Positions 25,513 to 33,758 of a stretch of 64,000 bases of DNA are shown in pieces. The stretch covers positions 744,001 through 808,000 of the forward strand of contig JADKDK010000002.1 in the NCBI GenBank assembly GCA_016718385.1, in the 5' to 3' direction. This DNA is from Gammaproteobacteria bacterium (GTDB taxonomy: Bacteria > Pseudomonadota > Gammaproteobacteria > Pseudomonadales > UBA5518). Each line of letters starts with the position of its first letter. The stretch's first letter is position 1. Made by a program: the position numbers and the translations under genes. The notes beneath the pieces were generated by a model, which had not been told where the DNA came from, searched no databases, and saw nothing but the letters and a program-made list of their open reading frames with translations.

Positions 25513-26586
25513 ATGATTATCGAGCGCTACATCACGTCGGAGATCGTCCGCCCCTTCGCGGCGGGTCTGGCGATACTGGCGACCGTGTTCATCGCGTTCA
25601 GCGCGGCGGTGAAGCTCTCCGAAGCGGCCTCCGGCGAGATCGCCGCGCACGTCGTCGCACAACTCATCTTCCTGAGCACGCTGATAGCGATGGAAGTACT
25701 GGTTCCCACCACGCTGTTCCTGGCCATCCTGTTCTCGATCGGCCGCCTGTACCGTGACTCCGAGATGGCGGCGCTGAGCGCGGCCGGCGTCAGCGAGGCC
25801 AGCGTCCTGCGCGCGGTCGGCAAGCTGGCGCTGCTGTGCGCCATCGCCGTGGCCCTGCTGTCGGTATTTGCGCGACCCTGGGCCTACGCGAGAACCTACG
25901 CGCTGGAGCAGCAGACCATCAGCCGCTTCGACCTCTCGAACATCCGCGCCGGCACGTTCACCGACGTCGGCAACGGCGGTTACGTGCTCTATGCGCGCGA
26001 GGTCGACGTCGAAGCCGACGAGATGCGCGGCGTGTTCCTGCAGGTCGAGCGCGAACAGCGCTCGCAGGTCATATCCGCCGAGCGCGCGCGCATCCACGCC
26101 ATGGACCAGGAGGGCTCGCGCTCGGTGGAATTCTTCGACGGCCATGCCTACCTGCTCGAGCGCGGCGGCACGCGCGACATCGACATGCGCTTCAACAGCT
26201 TCCTGGTCCGCCTGCCCGAGGAGGAGCGCATCAGCAAGTTCCGGCGCAAGGCCGTGGCCACCGGCACGCTGCGTGACTCCGATCAACCCAAGGACATCGC
26301 CGAGTACCAGTGGCGGCTGACCACGCCGCTGGCGACGCTGGTGCTGGCGCTGCTGGCGGTGCCGCTCAGCCGCGCCAGCCCGCGCCAGTCGCGCACCGGC
26401 ATCTTCGCGGTCGCCGTCGCCGTCTACCTGCTGGTGTTCTCCTTGTCCGGCGTCGTACGCAACGCGCTCGAGAATGGCGACATCCCGCCATTCCCGGGGC
26501 TGCTTCTCGCCTATGTGCCGCCGGTCGCGCTGCTGGTGCTGCTGATGCTGATGCCGGGGCTGCGGCGACGGGGATGGCGCCGATGA
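25513..26586 (+). CDS. lptF: LptF, inner-membrane permease of the LPS-type exporter
   Basis: 357 residues. With LptG it forms the membrane part of LptB2FG, which pulls lipopolysaccharide out of the inner membrane. Six membrane segments are visible: three in the first ~120 residues, then a ~150-residue periplasmic jellyroll-like part, then three at the end. N-terminus IIERYITSEIVRPF and YRDSEMAALSAAG are family hallmarks. ATGA overlap with lptG. Notable because the lipid A genes normally linked to fabZ are missing in this window, so its cargo is open to question. Confidence 0.93.
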   Translation: MIIERYITSEIVRPFAAGLAILATVFIAFSAAVKLSEAASGEIAAHVVAQLIFLSTLIAMEVLVPTTLFLAILFSIGRLYRDSEMAALSAAGVSEASVLRAVGKLALLCAIAVALLSVFARPWAYARTYALEQQTISRFDLSNIRAGTFTDVGNGGYVLYAREVDVEADEMRGVFLQVEREQRSQVISAERARIHAMDQEGSRSVEFFDGHAYLLERGGTRDIDMRFNSFLVRLPEEERISKFRRKAVATGTLRDSDQPKDIAEYQWRLTTPLATLVLALLAVPLSRASPRQSRTGIFAVAVAVYLLVFSLSGVVRNALENGDIPPFPGLLLAYVPPVALLVLLMLMPGLRRRGWRR

Positions 26587-27659
26587 TCATCCACCGCTTT
26601 CTGGCCGGGCAGCTCGCGCGCGGCTGGTTCATCGTGTTCCTCGTGCTGACCGCGCTGTTCGGCCTGCTCGCGCTGGTCGACGAGATCGACAACCTGAGCG
26701 AGCGCTACCGCCTCGCGCACGCGCTGCATTACGTGTTGCTGACCACGCCACAGCGCGTCCTCGAGCTCTCGCCGGTGATCGCGGCGCTCGGCACCATCCT
26801 CGCGTTCGCCACCCTCACGCGCAACAGCGAGCTCGTCGTGATCCGTGGCGCCGGGTTCTCGCTGCGCCAGCTGCTGCACATCTGCGCAGTCCCCACGCTC
26901 GCCATGATGCTCGCGCTGGGCGTTGCGGAGGAATTCCTGGTTGCCGACATGCACCAGCGCGCCGAAACCGAACGCATGGTACGGCGCAGCGGCAACCTCG
27001 ACCTGCTCGACGGCCAGGGGCTGTGGTCCAAGAGCGGCAACCGCTTCTTCAACGTGCGCAACCTGCGCGCGGGACACATCCCGGAGCAGATCTCGCTGTA
27101 CGAGTTCGGGCCGGACAATGAACTGATTCGCGCAATAGACGCGCGCGGCGCGGAGCTCGTCGGCGAACGCGAGTGGAAGCTGATCGACGTGCAATTCAAG
27201 GAATGGCAGGACGGCAGGGTCAGCACCCGGAACCTGCCCTCGCTGGAGCTCGGGCCGTTCTGGTCCGCCGCGGAACTGCCGGCGCTCGGGCAGTCGCTGG
27301 CCGCGATGTCCCCGAGCGCGCTCTACGCCTATGCCAACCACCTGGAGCAAAGCGGCGAGGACGACGACCACGTGCGCATGGCCTTCTGGCAGAAGGCCAT
27401 GCTGCCGTTTTACTTTGCCGCGATGGTGTTGCTGTCCGTCGTTATCGGCGTGGGCTTCGGCACCACGCGCAGCGCCGCCTTCGGCTGGCGGGTGCTGGCC
27501 GGTGCCGTGATCGGTGTCGGCTTCTATCTGTTGACCCAGATATTCCATACCGGCGGCCAGTTGCTGGGCCTGGGGCAGTCCGTCGTGGTGCTGATCCCGA
27601 TCTGCCTGGTGCTGCTGGCGGCGGTCGTCGTTGCCCGGATCACGCGCGGCCCGCGCTGA
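26583..27659 (+). CDS. lptG: LptG, inner-membrane permease of the LPS-type exporter
   Basis: 358 residues, partner of LptF. Same layout: three membrane segments, a periplasmic beta region (~residues 130-255), three membrane segments. Signature pieces are ARGWFIVFLVLTALF at the N-terminus and RNSELVVIRGAG near residue 82. Start at 26583 by ATGA overlap with lptF; an in-frame ATG lies three codons upstream. The lptB, lptC and lptA genes are not in this window. Followed 18 bases later by an MsbA-like exporter rather than a typical lptG neighbour. Confidence 0.93.
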   Translation: MIIHRFLAGQLARGWFIVFLVLTALFGLLALVDEIDNLSERYRLAHALHYVLLTTPQRVLELSPVIAALGTILAFATLTRNSELVVIRGAGFSLRQLLHICAVPTLAMMLALGVAEEFLVADMHQRAETERMVRRSGNLDLLDGQGLWSKSGNRFFNVRNLRAGHIPEQISLYEFGPDNELIRAIDARGAELVGEREWKLIDVQFKEWQDGRVSTRNLPSLELGPFWSAAELPALGQSLAAMSPSALYAYANHLEQSGEDDDHVRMAFWQKAMLPFYFAAMVLLSVVIGVGFGTTRSAAFGWRVLAGAVIGVGFYLLTQIFHTGGQLLGLGQSVVVLIPICLVLLAAVVVARITRGPR

Positions 27660-27677
27660 TCCGCCCGAGGTTTCACA

Positions 27678-29381
27678 ATGCGACTGATGCTGAGTTTCTA
27701 CCGCGCCTATCCCTGGCAGACGTTCTTCACCCTGCTGGCGCTGTCGGTGGCTGGCCTGGCCGAGGGCGTCGGGCTCTCGGTGCTGCTGCCGCTGCTGAAC
27801 ATGGCGATGGAGGGACAGGGACAGGCCGCGCCCGCCAGCGACAACGAGTTCTCGCAGTCCGTGCGTGGCGCGCTGGACGTCCTGGGCATCACGCCGACTC
27901 TCGGCAACATGCTGCTCGTCGTGGTATTCGCGATCGGCGGCAAGAGCCTGCTGCTGCTGTTCGCCAAGCGCCAGGTCGGGTACACCGCGGCACGCCTGGC
28001 AACGGATCTCCGGCTGGAACTGCTGCGCGCGATCATGCGCAGCCGCTGGGAATATTTCCTCGGCCAGCCCGTGGGCAAGCTGACCAACTCCCTCGCCACC
28101 GAGGCCGCGCGCGCCTCCGAATCCTTCGTCAACGGCGCGACCGCCCTCACCTTCCTCGCGCAGGCGGTGGTCTACGGCGCGGTGGCGATCGCGGTGTCCT
28201 GGCGGGCGACTCTCACCGGCATCGTCGCCGGTGCCGTGATCATCGGCCTGTCGCACTCGCTGGTGCGCATCACCAAGAAGGCCGGCCGCAAGCAGACCTC
28301 GGTGATGCTGTCGCTGATGGCCACGATGACCGACACGCTGGGCTCGGTGAAGCCGCTGAAGGGCATGGGGCGCGAGCACCTCGCGGATGCGGTGCTGTCG
28401 ATGGAGACCGCGCGACTGAACCGCGCCCTGGAGCGCCAGGCGCTCGGCAGCGCGCTGCTGGAATCGACGCAGGAATTCCTGTTCGCGCTGATCATCGCCG
28501 GCGGCATCTACGTGGCGCTGGCTGAGTTCGCGATGCCCTTCGCCACGGTGATGGTGCTGGTGGTGGTGGTCGGGCAGATGGTCGCGCTGCTCGGCAAGGT
28601 GCAGAAGCAGTACCAGAAAATGACCCTCAGCGAGAGCGCCTACTGGTCGATGAAGCGCACCATCGCCGAGGCGCACGCCGAGGAAGAGCAACTGCGCGGC
28701 GGCGCGCGCCCCGTGCTCGCCGGGCGCCTGGGCATGGAAGGCGTCTGCTTCGCCTACGAGGAGCGCCGCGTGCTCGACGACCTCAGCCTCGAGATCCCGG
28801 CCGGCGAGCTGGTGACCCTGATCGGCCCCTCGGGCGCCGGAAAGACCACGGTCGTGGACCTGCTGATCGGCCTGATCCGCCCCGACGCGGGCCGCATCAC
28901 GCTGGACGGCACCCCCCTCGATTCGATGGACATCAAGCAGTGGCGGCGCTCCATCGGCTACGTGCCCCAGGAAACCCTGCTGCTGCACGAGAGCATCGCG
29001 CACAACGTGAGCCTCGGCGACAGCGAGCTGTCGCAAGCCGACATCGAGCACGCGCTGCGCGCCGCCGGCGCCTGGGACTTCGTGAGCGCGCTGCCCGAGG
29101 GCTTGCACAGCAACGTCGGCGAACGCGGCGGGCGTCTCTCGGGCGGACAGCGCCAGCGCATCGTGATCGCGCGCGCTCTCGTGCGCTGTCCGCAGTTGCT
29201 GATACTCGACGAAGCCACCAGTGCCCTCGACGCGGAGAGCGCCGAAGCCGTGCGCCAGACGCTGGAGCGCCTGCGCGGGTCGCTGACCATCCTCACCATC
29301 ACCCACGAGTCCAGCCTGGTCGACATCGCCGACCGCGTGTACCGGCTCGAGAGCGGCCGCGCCGTGCGGCAATCCCCCTAA
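27678..29381 (+). CDS. MsbA-like ABC exporter (lipid or lipid-linked glycan flippase)
   Basis: 567 residues: a transmembrane domain with six predicted helices (residues ~1-320) and an ATPase domain (~345-567). Walker A IGPSGAGKTT, Q-loop VPQETLLLHE, signature RLSGGQRQR, Walker B LLILDEATSALD and the H-loop THESSL are all present, so it should be an active homodimer. MsbA and PglK-type flippases share this plan. Its position right after lptFG and between two ELM1 genes suggests it flips the lipid that Lpt then exports. No lpxK follows, unlike in many msbA loci. Confidence 0.88.
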   Translation: MRLMLSFYRAYPWQTFFTLLALSVAGLAEGVGLSVLLPLLNMAMEGQGQAAPASDNEFSQSVRGALDVLGITPTLGNMLLVVVFAIGGKSLLLLFAKRQVGYTAARLATDLRLELLRAIMRSRWEYFLGQPVGKLTNSLATEAARASESFVNGATALTFLAQAVVYGAVAIAVSWRATLTGIVAGAVIIGLSHSLVRITKKAGRKQTSVMLSLMATMTDTLGSVKPLKGMGREHLADAVLSMETARLNRALERQALGSALLESTQEFLFALIIAGGIYVALAEFAMPFATVMVLVVVVGQMVALLGKVQKQYQKMTLSESAYWSMKRTIAEAHAEEEQLRGGARPVLAGRLGMEGVCFAYEERRVLDDLSLEIPAGELVTLIGPSGAGKTTVVDLLIGLIRPDAGRITLDGTPLDSMDIKQWRRSIGYVPQETLLLHESIAHNVSLGDSELSQADIEHALRAAGAWDFVSALPEGLHSNVGERGGRLSGGQRQRIVIARALVRCPQLLILDEATSALDAESAEAVRQTLERLRGSLTILTITHESSLVDIADRVYRLESGRAVRQSP

Positions 29382-30467
29382 GCGAGCAACGCCTTCACGC
29401 GCGCCACCGCGCGCTCGATGTCGGCGCCGGCCGCGCCGGGCCGCGGCTCGCCCGGCGCGCCCAGCCAGGCGGCACGCCCGTCGCGCAGCAGCTGCTCGTG
29501 CACCAGGCCGATGTCACGACCGAGCCGGCGCGGGCCGAAGCGCATCAGCAGGGCATAGCCCAGCGAGCGCATGCCGTGGTCCGCGCCGCCCCGCCGTCGC
29601 GCCGGGAACGTGGTCGCGCGCGAGATCGAACATGTAGACGGGACGCCCGGTGGCGCAGGCCTCGGACAGCATCGAGATGCTGTCGAAGGTGACGATCAGG
29701 CGCTCGGCGCACGCGAGATACGCAAAGTAGGGATTGTGCGCGTCCCCGGGCTTCCATTCATAGAGTTCGTGCGCCGCGCTGACGCTGGCGCGCAGTGCGG
29801 CGAGCGCCGCGCGTGGCGTGCGCGCGCTGGTGGTGATCATCAGGCTGCCGCCGAGCGCCCCGGCCAGCAGCGATGCCTGGCGCCCGAGCCGCGCCCCGGC
29901 GCGCGGTCCGAAGGCATAGGGTCCGCTGGGGCCGCCCACGATCACCGCAATGCGCGGCGAGGGCAACGCCGCGAGCCGCGCGCCGTGCTGCTCGCGCGCC
30001 GCCGCGAGGCGCTGCGGCGTGACGCGATGCAGCGTCAGCGTGTTCTGCAGCACGCGCGGATCCGCGGGCAGGCGGTACTGCGGCGTGGTGATCACCAGGT
30101 CGAAATTGTGCGCATCCGCCCACGGCCGCCCGATGTGCACGATCCGCGTCCTGCCGCCCGATGCCTTGCGGATCCAGCGGCACACGGGCTCGTTGCGCAT
30201 GCCGGCGGCGATCACCACGTCCGGCCACGGCGCGACGAGCGCCGAGGACGCCGCCACGTCGATGCCCCGAAGCCCGGTACCGCGCACGAGGTTGAACAGC
30301 GCGCCCTGCCAGCGATGGCGCAGCTGCTTGACCTCGAACGGCCAGCCGAGCGCCTCGGCGAGCGCGAGGAGCTGACTCTGCTCGCCGGCGCGGTAGGCGG
30401 CGATCACCCACACGCGCGGCGGTGTATTCGTGTTCGGTTCGGGCACGGGTCTGAAAATCACCAACAT
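29378..30467 (-). CDS. ELM1-family (DUF1022) GT-B-like protein, copy 3, one-base frameshift
   Basis: About 362 residues if one base is removed from the CCCC run at 29589-29592. The first ~300 residues hold VWVIAAYRAGEQSQLL, AAGMRNEPVCRWIRK, VGGPSGPYAF and TFDSISMLSEACATG, matching copies 1 and 2. The printed frame is lost after PGATAG. The continuation in the next frame, from GMRSLGYALLMRFGPRRL to the end, aligns with the C-terminus of copy 2, including the AAWLG / ASWLG motif. So this is an intact paralogue with a likely sequence error. Its 3' end overlaps the ABC exporter stop by 4 bases. Confidence 0.75.
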
Positions 30468-30559
30468 TAGGGAGAATGCGGGAGGATGCGTCCCGCGGCC
30501 GGCTCAGTATAATCCGGGGCGAAGGCGCAACTGGGCGCGTCGACTCGGGAAAACGCACG

Positions 30560-30805
30560 ATGGCAAGCTACGAACCCTGCCTGGCGCGGGTGCTGGAAAT
30601 TCTCGGCGCCCTCGGCAAGGCCAAGACCACGATCACCGAGGACAGCGACCTCGCCGGCGAACTCGGCCTGTCATCTATCGACGTGATGGAAGTCATCGAG
30701 CAGGTCGAGGACGAGTTCGACATCTCGTTTCCGCTCAACTCGCTGTCCGGCATCCATACCGTGAGCGACCTGGCGCGGGAAATCGCGAGGTTGTCCACAT
30801 CATGA
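30560..30805 (+). CDS. Acyl carrier protein dedicated to ceramide synthesis
   Basis: 81 residues, acidic and helical like all acyl carrier proteins. The phosphopantetheine site is ELGLSSIDVME, with Ser39 in the position of the DSL serine. Start at 30560 (MASYEPCLAR). The stop overlaps the serine palmitoyltransferase-like start (ATGA), the arrangement known from Caulobacter and Sphingomonas, where a dedicated ACP supplies the acyl chain. It would be loaded by the acyl-AMP ligase at 35268. The gene is divergent from ELM1 copy 3, leaving a 92-base shared promoter region. Confidence 0.88.
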   Translation: MASYEPCLARVLEILGALGKAKTTITEDSDLAGELGLSSIDVMEVIEQVEDEFDISFPLNSLSGIHTVSDLAREIARLSTS

Positions 30806-31983
30806 AACTCCTCGAGAAATTCCAGGCGATGGCCGGCGTGCGCGCCGAGCTCGACGGGCTCGGCATTCGGCCCTTTGGCGCCGTCACCGAGAAGATCCTC
30901 TCGCCCACCGAGGCGATCGTCGACGGGCGTCGCGTGATCCTCGCGGGCACCAACAACTACCTCGGCCTCACCTTCGATCCGGAGTGCATCGCGGCGGCCC
31001 AGCGCGCGCTGGCCGAACAGGGCACCGGCACCACCGGGTCGCGCATGGCCAACGGCACCTTTGCCGAGCACGTTGCGCTGGAGCGCGAGCTCGCGGCCTT
31101 CTATGGCCGGCGCCACGCGATCGTGTTCTCGACCGGCTTCAGCGCGACCATGGGCATGGGCGCGACGCTCGCCGGCAGCGGCGACGTGGTGATGCTCGAC
31201 GCCGACAGCCACGCCAGCATCTACGACGGCGTGCGCCTCGGCGGTGCAGAGATCATCCGCTTCCGCCACAACGATGTCGACAACCTCGAGCGCAAGCTGG
31301 CGCGCCTCGGCGAGCGCGCAGCGAACACGCTGGTGATCCTCGAGGGCCTCTACAGCATGCTGGGCGACATCGCGCCGCTGGCGGAAATTGCGCAGCTGAA
31401 GAAGAAGTACGATTTCTGCCTGATGGTCGACGAGGCGCACTCGCTGGGCGTGCTGGGCGAGCGCGGCCGCGGTCTCGCCGAGGCCGCCGGCGTGGAGGAG
31501 GCCGTGGACTTCGTGGTCGGCACCTTCAGCAAGAGTCTCGGCTCCATCGGCGGCTACTGCGTGAGCAACCATGCGCAGCTGGAAGCGATCCGCTTCTCGA
31601 TCCGCTCCTACATCTTCACCGCCTCGCCCTCCCCGGCCGTGATCGCCTCGACGCGCGTGGCGCTGCGCCTCATGCAGGAGCGCCCGCAGCTGCGGGCCCA
31701 GCTGTGGCACAACGCCGAGCGACTCTATGCGGGACTGCAGGGACTCGGCTTCACGCTGGGACCGCAAGCCAGCCCCGTGGTCGCGGTGCGGATCGAGGAC
31801 CGCGAGACCGCGCTGCGCTGGTGGCCGCAGCTGCTGGAGCAGGGCATTTACGTGAATCTCGTCGTGCCGCCGGCCTCGCCCTCCGCGTTCAGCCTGCTGC
31901 GCTGCAGCGTCAGCGCCGCGCACAGCGACGACCAGGTCGATCGCATCATCGCCGCCTTCGCCACGCTGCGGACCGGCGCGTGA
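30802..31983 (+). CDS. spt: Serine palmitoyltransferase-like alpha-oxoamine synthase
   Basis: Condenses an acyl thioester with serine to give 3-oxosphinganine, the first committed sphingolipid step. 393 residues, PLP-dependent fold I. Lys244 in VGTFSKSLGSIGG is the PLP lysine, Asp210 and His213 in DEAHSLG hold the ring, and His137 in DADSHAS stacks on it; the spacing equals that of Sphingomonas SPT. GTGTTGSRMANG binds the acyl-CoA/ACP part. Other family members (KBL, BioF, HemA, cysteate acyltransferases) differ in context. ATGA overlap with the ACP and, later, bCerS, CerR and acyl ligase genes support SPT. Cysteate instead of serine cannot be excluded. Confidence 0.88.
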   Translation: MKLLEKFQAMAGVRAELDGLGIRPFGAVTEKILSPTEAIVDGRRVILAGTNNYLGLTFDPECIAAAQRALAEQGTGTTGSRMANGTFAEHVALERELAAFYGRRHAIVFSTGFSATMGMGATLAGSGDVVMLDADSHASIYDGVRLGGAEIIRFRHNDVDNLERKLARLGERAANTLVILEGLYSMLGDIAPLAEIAQLKKKYDFCLMVDEAHSLGVLGERGRGLAEAAGVEEAVDFVVGTFSKSLGSIGGYCVSNHAQLEAIRFSIRSYIFTASPSPAVIASTRVALRLMQERPQLRAQLWHNAERLYAGLQGLGFTLGPQASPVVAVRIEDRETALRWWPQLLEQGIYVNLVVPPASPSAFSLLRCSVSAAHSDDQVDRIIAAFATLRTGA

Positions 31984-32930
31984 GCGAGGCCGCCGCGGAC
32001 GCCCCGGCGTTCCGCTTCGCGCAGATCTCCGACCCGCACCTCTCGGATCTCTCCGGCGTGCGCTGGAGCCAGCTGGCGAGCAAGCGCGTGCTCGGCTACC
32101 TGTCGTGGCGGCGCCGGCGCCGCCACGAACACCGGCCCGAAATGCTCGCGGCGCTGAGCGCCGACCTGCACGCGATCGCGCCCGCTCACACGATCGTCAG
32201 CGGCGATCTCACGCACATCGCCCTGCCCGGGGAATTCCGCGAGGCGAGCGACTGGCTGCGCCAGCTGGGACCGGCCGAGGCGGTGACGGTGGTGCCGGGC
32301 AATCACGACCGCTATGTGCACACGCCCTGGGCGGAGTCGCTCGGGCTGTGGAGCAGCTTCATGAGCTCGGATGGCGCCAGCGCGGAGCACGGGGCGGAGC
32401 ATCTGTTTCCGCTGCTGCGGGTACGCGGACCGCTGGCATTCATCGGTCTCGACAGCGCGGTGCCCTCGCCCCCGTTCATGGCGACCGGCCGTCTCGGCAA
32501 GCGCCAGCTCGAGCGTCTCGCGGATATCCTCGAACGCCTGCGCGGCAGCGGACTGCTGCGCGTGCTGGTGCTGCATCATCCGCCCGTGCCGGGCGAGGAG
32601 AAATGGCGCAAGCGCCTGGTGGATGCGCCCGCGCTGTGCGCGCTGCTGGCGCGTCATCCCGTGGACATGGTGCTGCACGGCCACCGTCACCGCGCACACC
32701 AGAGCGTGATCCGCATACCGGGCAGCGAGATCCCGGTATTCGGCATTCCCTCGGCTTCCGCCGCCGGCGTGCTGTCGAACTACCCCGCGGAATACAACCT
32801 CTACGACATCATCCGCGACGACGCGTCATGGCGGGTGCGGGTCAGCGCGCGACGCTTCGACGCCGCGACGCGCGCCTTCGCCGGCCGCGAGCTCGCGAGC
32901 TTCGCGCTGCGCCACGCCGAGTCGCGCTGA
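31980..32930 (+). CDS. Calcineurin-like metallophosphoesterase
   Basis: 316 residues beginning at a GTG that overlaps the SPT stop (GTGA). Metal-ligand motifs in order: QISDPHLSD (D-x-H), VSGDLTH (GD-x-x), VPGNHDRY (GNHD), LHHPP and LHGHRHRAH (GHxH). This is the full binuclear centre of the family, whose members cleave phosphoesters including cAMP, UDP-diacylglucosamine (LpxH) and lipid phosphates. It may dephosphorylate a ceramide phosphate or a head group in this pathway. It is not an obvious LpxH by length or sequence, but that comparison deserves checking. Confidence 0.8.
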   Translation: MSEAAADAPAFRFAQISDPHLSDLSGVRWSQLASKRVLGYLSWRRRRRHEHRPEMLAALSADLHAIAPAHTIVSGDLTHIALPGEFREASDWLRQLGPAEAVTVVPGNHDRYVHTPWAESLGLWSSFMSSDGASAEHGAEHLFPLLRVRGPLAFIGLDSAVPSPPFMATGRLGKRQLERLADILERLRGSGLLRVLVLHHPPVPGEEKWRKRLVDAPALCALLARHPVDMVLHGHRHRAHQSVIRIPGSEIPVFGIPSASAAGVLSNYPAEYNLYDIIRDDASWRVRVSARRFDAATRAFAGRELASFALRHAESR

Positions 32931-32939
32931 ACCGCGCGA

Positions 32940-33755
32940 TCAGGTCGCGCCGCGCAGCGCGCGCAGGCGCTGCTGCACCAGTTCGTGATCCGACAGTGAA
33001 TCGACGTCCACCGCCGCATCGCCGAAGGGCATCCTCACCGCGGCCAGCCTGAGCCCCATGCGCCGCGACAGCGCGCGCTCGGCTCCCGCCAGCGACAACC
33101 AGCCGAAGCGGTAGCGCAGCACCGAGAGCCAGCCCAGCATTTTCATCACCTTCAGCGGCGACTTGCGCTCGGCCTCGACCGCGCGCCAGCGCCCGGCCAT
33201 CTGCCGGCCCGCCGGCGTGAGAAACGCGAACAGGTTGCAGCCGCAGTACTCGTCGTCGCGAAAGCGCAGCACCGTCTTGCGCATGCCCGGGAACAGCTCG
33301 CGCACCAGGGCATAGGGCGCGAGACCGACCACGGCGTCGGCCCCCGTAGCGAGCGCCGCGCGGCAGAAGTGATCGATGATGTCGCTGCGCAGCAGCGGAT
33401 GGTCCGCGGTGGTGAGCAGCACCGGCGTATCGGAAGGCGTCGCCGCCAGTGCCTGCCAGGCGCTGGTGCTGGGCGTGCCCTGCGGCGGCTGCCAGCCAAC
33501 GCTCTGCTCCGCGATCAGGCGCGCCAGGCGCGCCTCGGTCGCAACGCTTTCCCGCGACGGACCGCAGATCGTGATCTCCCCCACTCCAGCCGAATGCCCC
33601 AGCGCATCCAGCACGCGCAGGATCATCGGCGTGCCATCGATGTCCACCAGCGCCTTGCAGCCACGCCCCGACGCCGCGACCAGCGGGTCGCTGCTCGAAC
33701 GGTCACCCGCGAGCACCACCGCGGCGAATTGCCTGTTCCTGCCGTTGCCGTTCAT
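32940..33755 (-). CDS. MobA-like NTP transferase
   Basis: 271 residues, beginning FAAVVLAGDRSSSDPLVAAS with a modified nucleotide-binding loop, then CKALVDIDGTPMILRVLDAL and LLTTADHPLLRSDII, the Asp-containing metal site. This is the GT-A-like NTP_transf_3 fold of enzymes that make CDP- or GDP-activated alcohols and sugars. Three bases separate it from the bCerS-like gene upstream, so it is in the same transcript and may activate a head group for the ceramide. The loop lacks the usual GxGxRxG form, so activity needs testing. Confidence 0.65.
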   Translation of the reverse strand: MNGNGRNRQFAAVVLAGDRSSSDPLVAASGRGCKALVDIDGTPMILRVLDALGHSAGVGEITICGPSRESVATEARLARLIAEQSVGWQPPQGTPSTSAWQALAATPSDTPVLLTTADHPLLRSDIIDHFCRAALATGADAVVGLAPYALVRELFPGMRKTVLRFRDDEYCGCNLFAFLTPAGRQMAGRWRAVEAERKSPLKVMKMLGWLSVLRYRFGWLSLAGAERALSRRMGLRLAAVRMPFGDAAVDVDSLSDHELVQQRLRALRGAT

Positions 33756-33758
33756 GGG

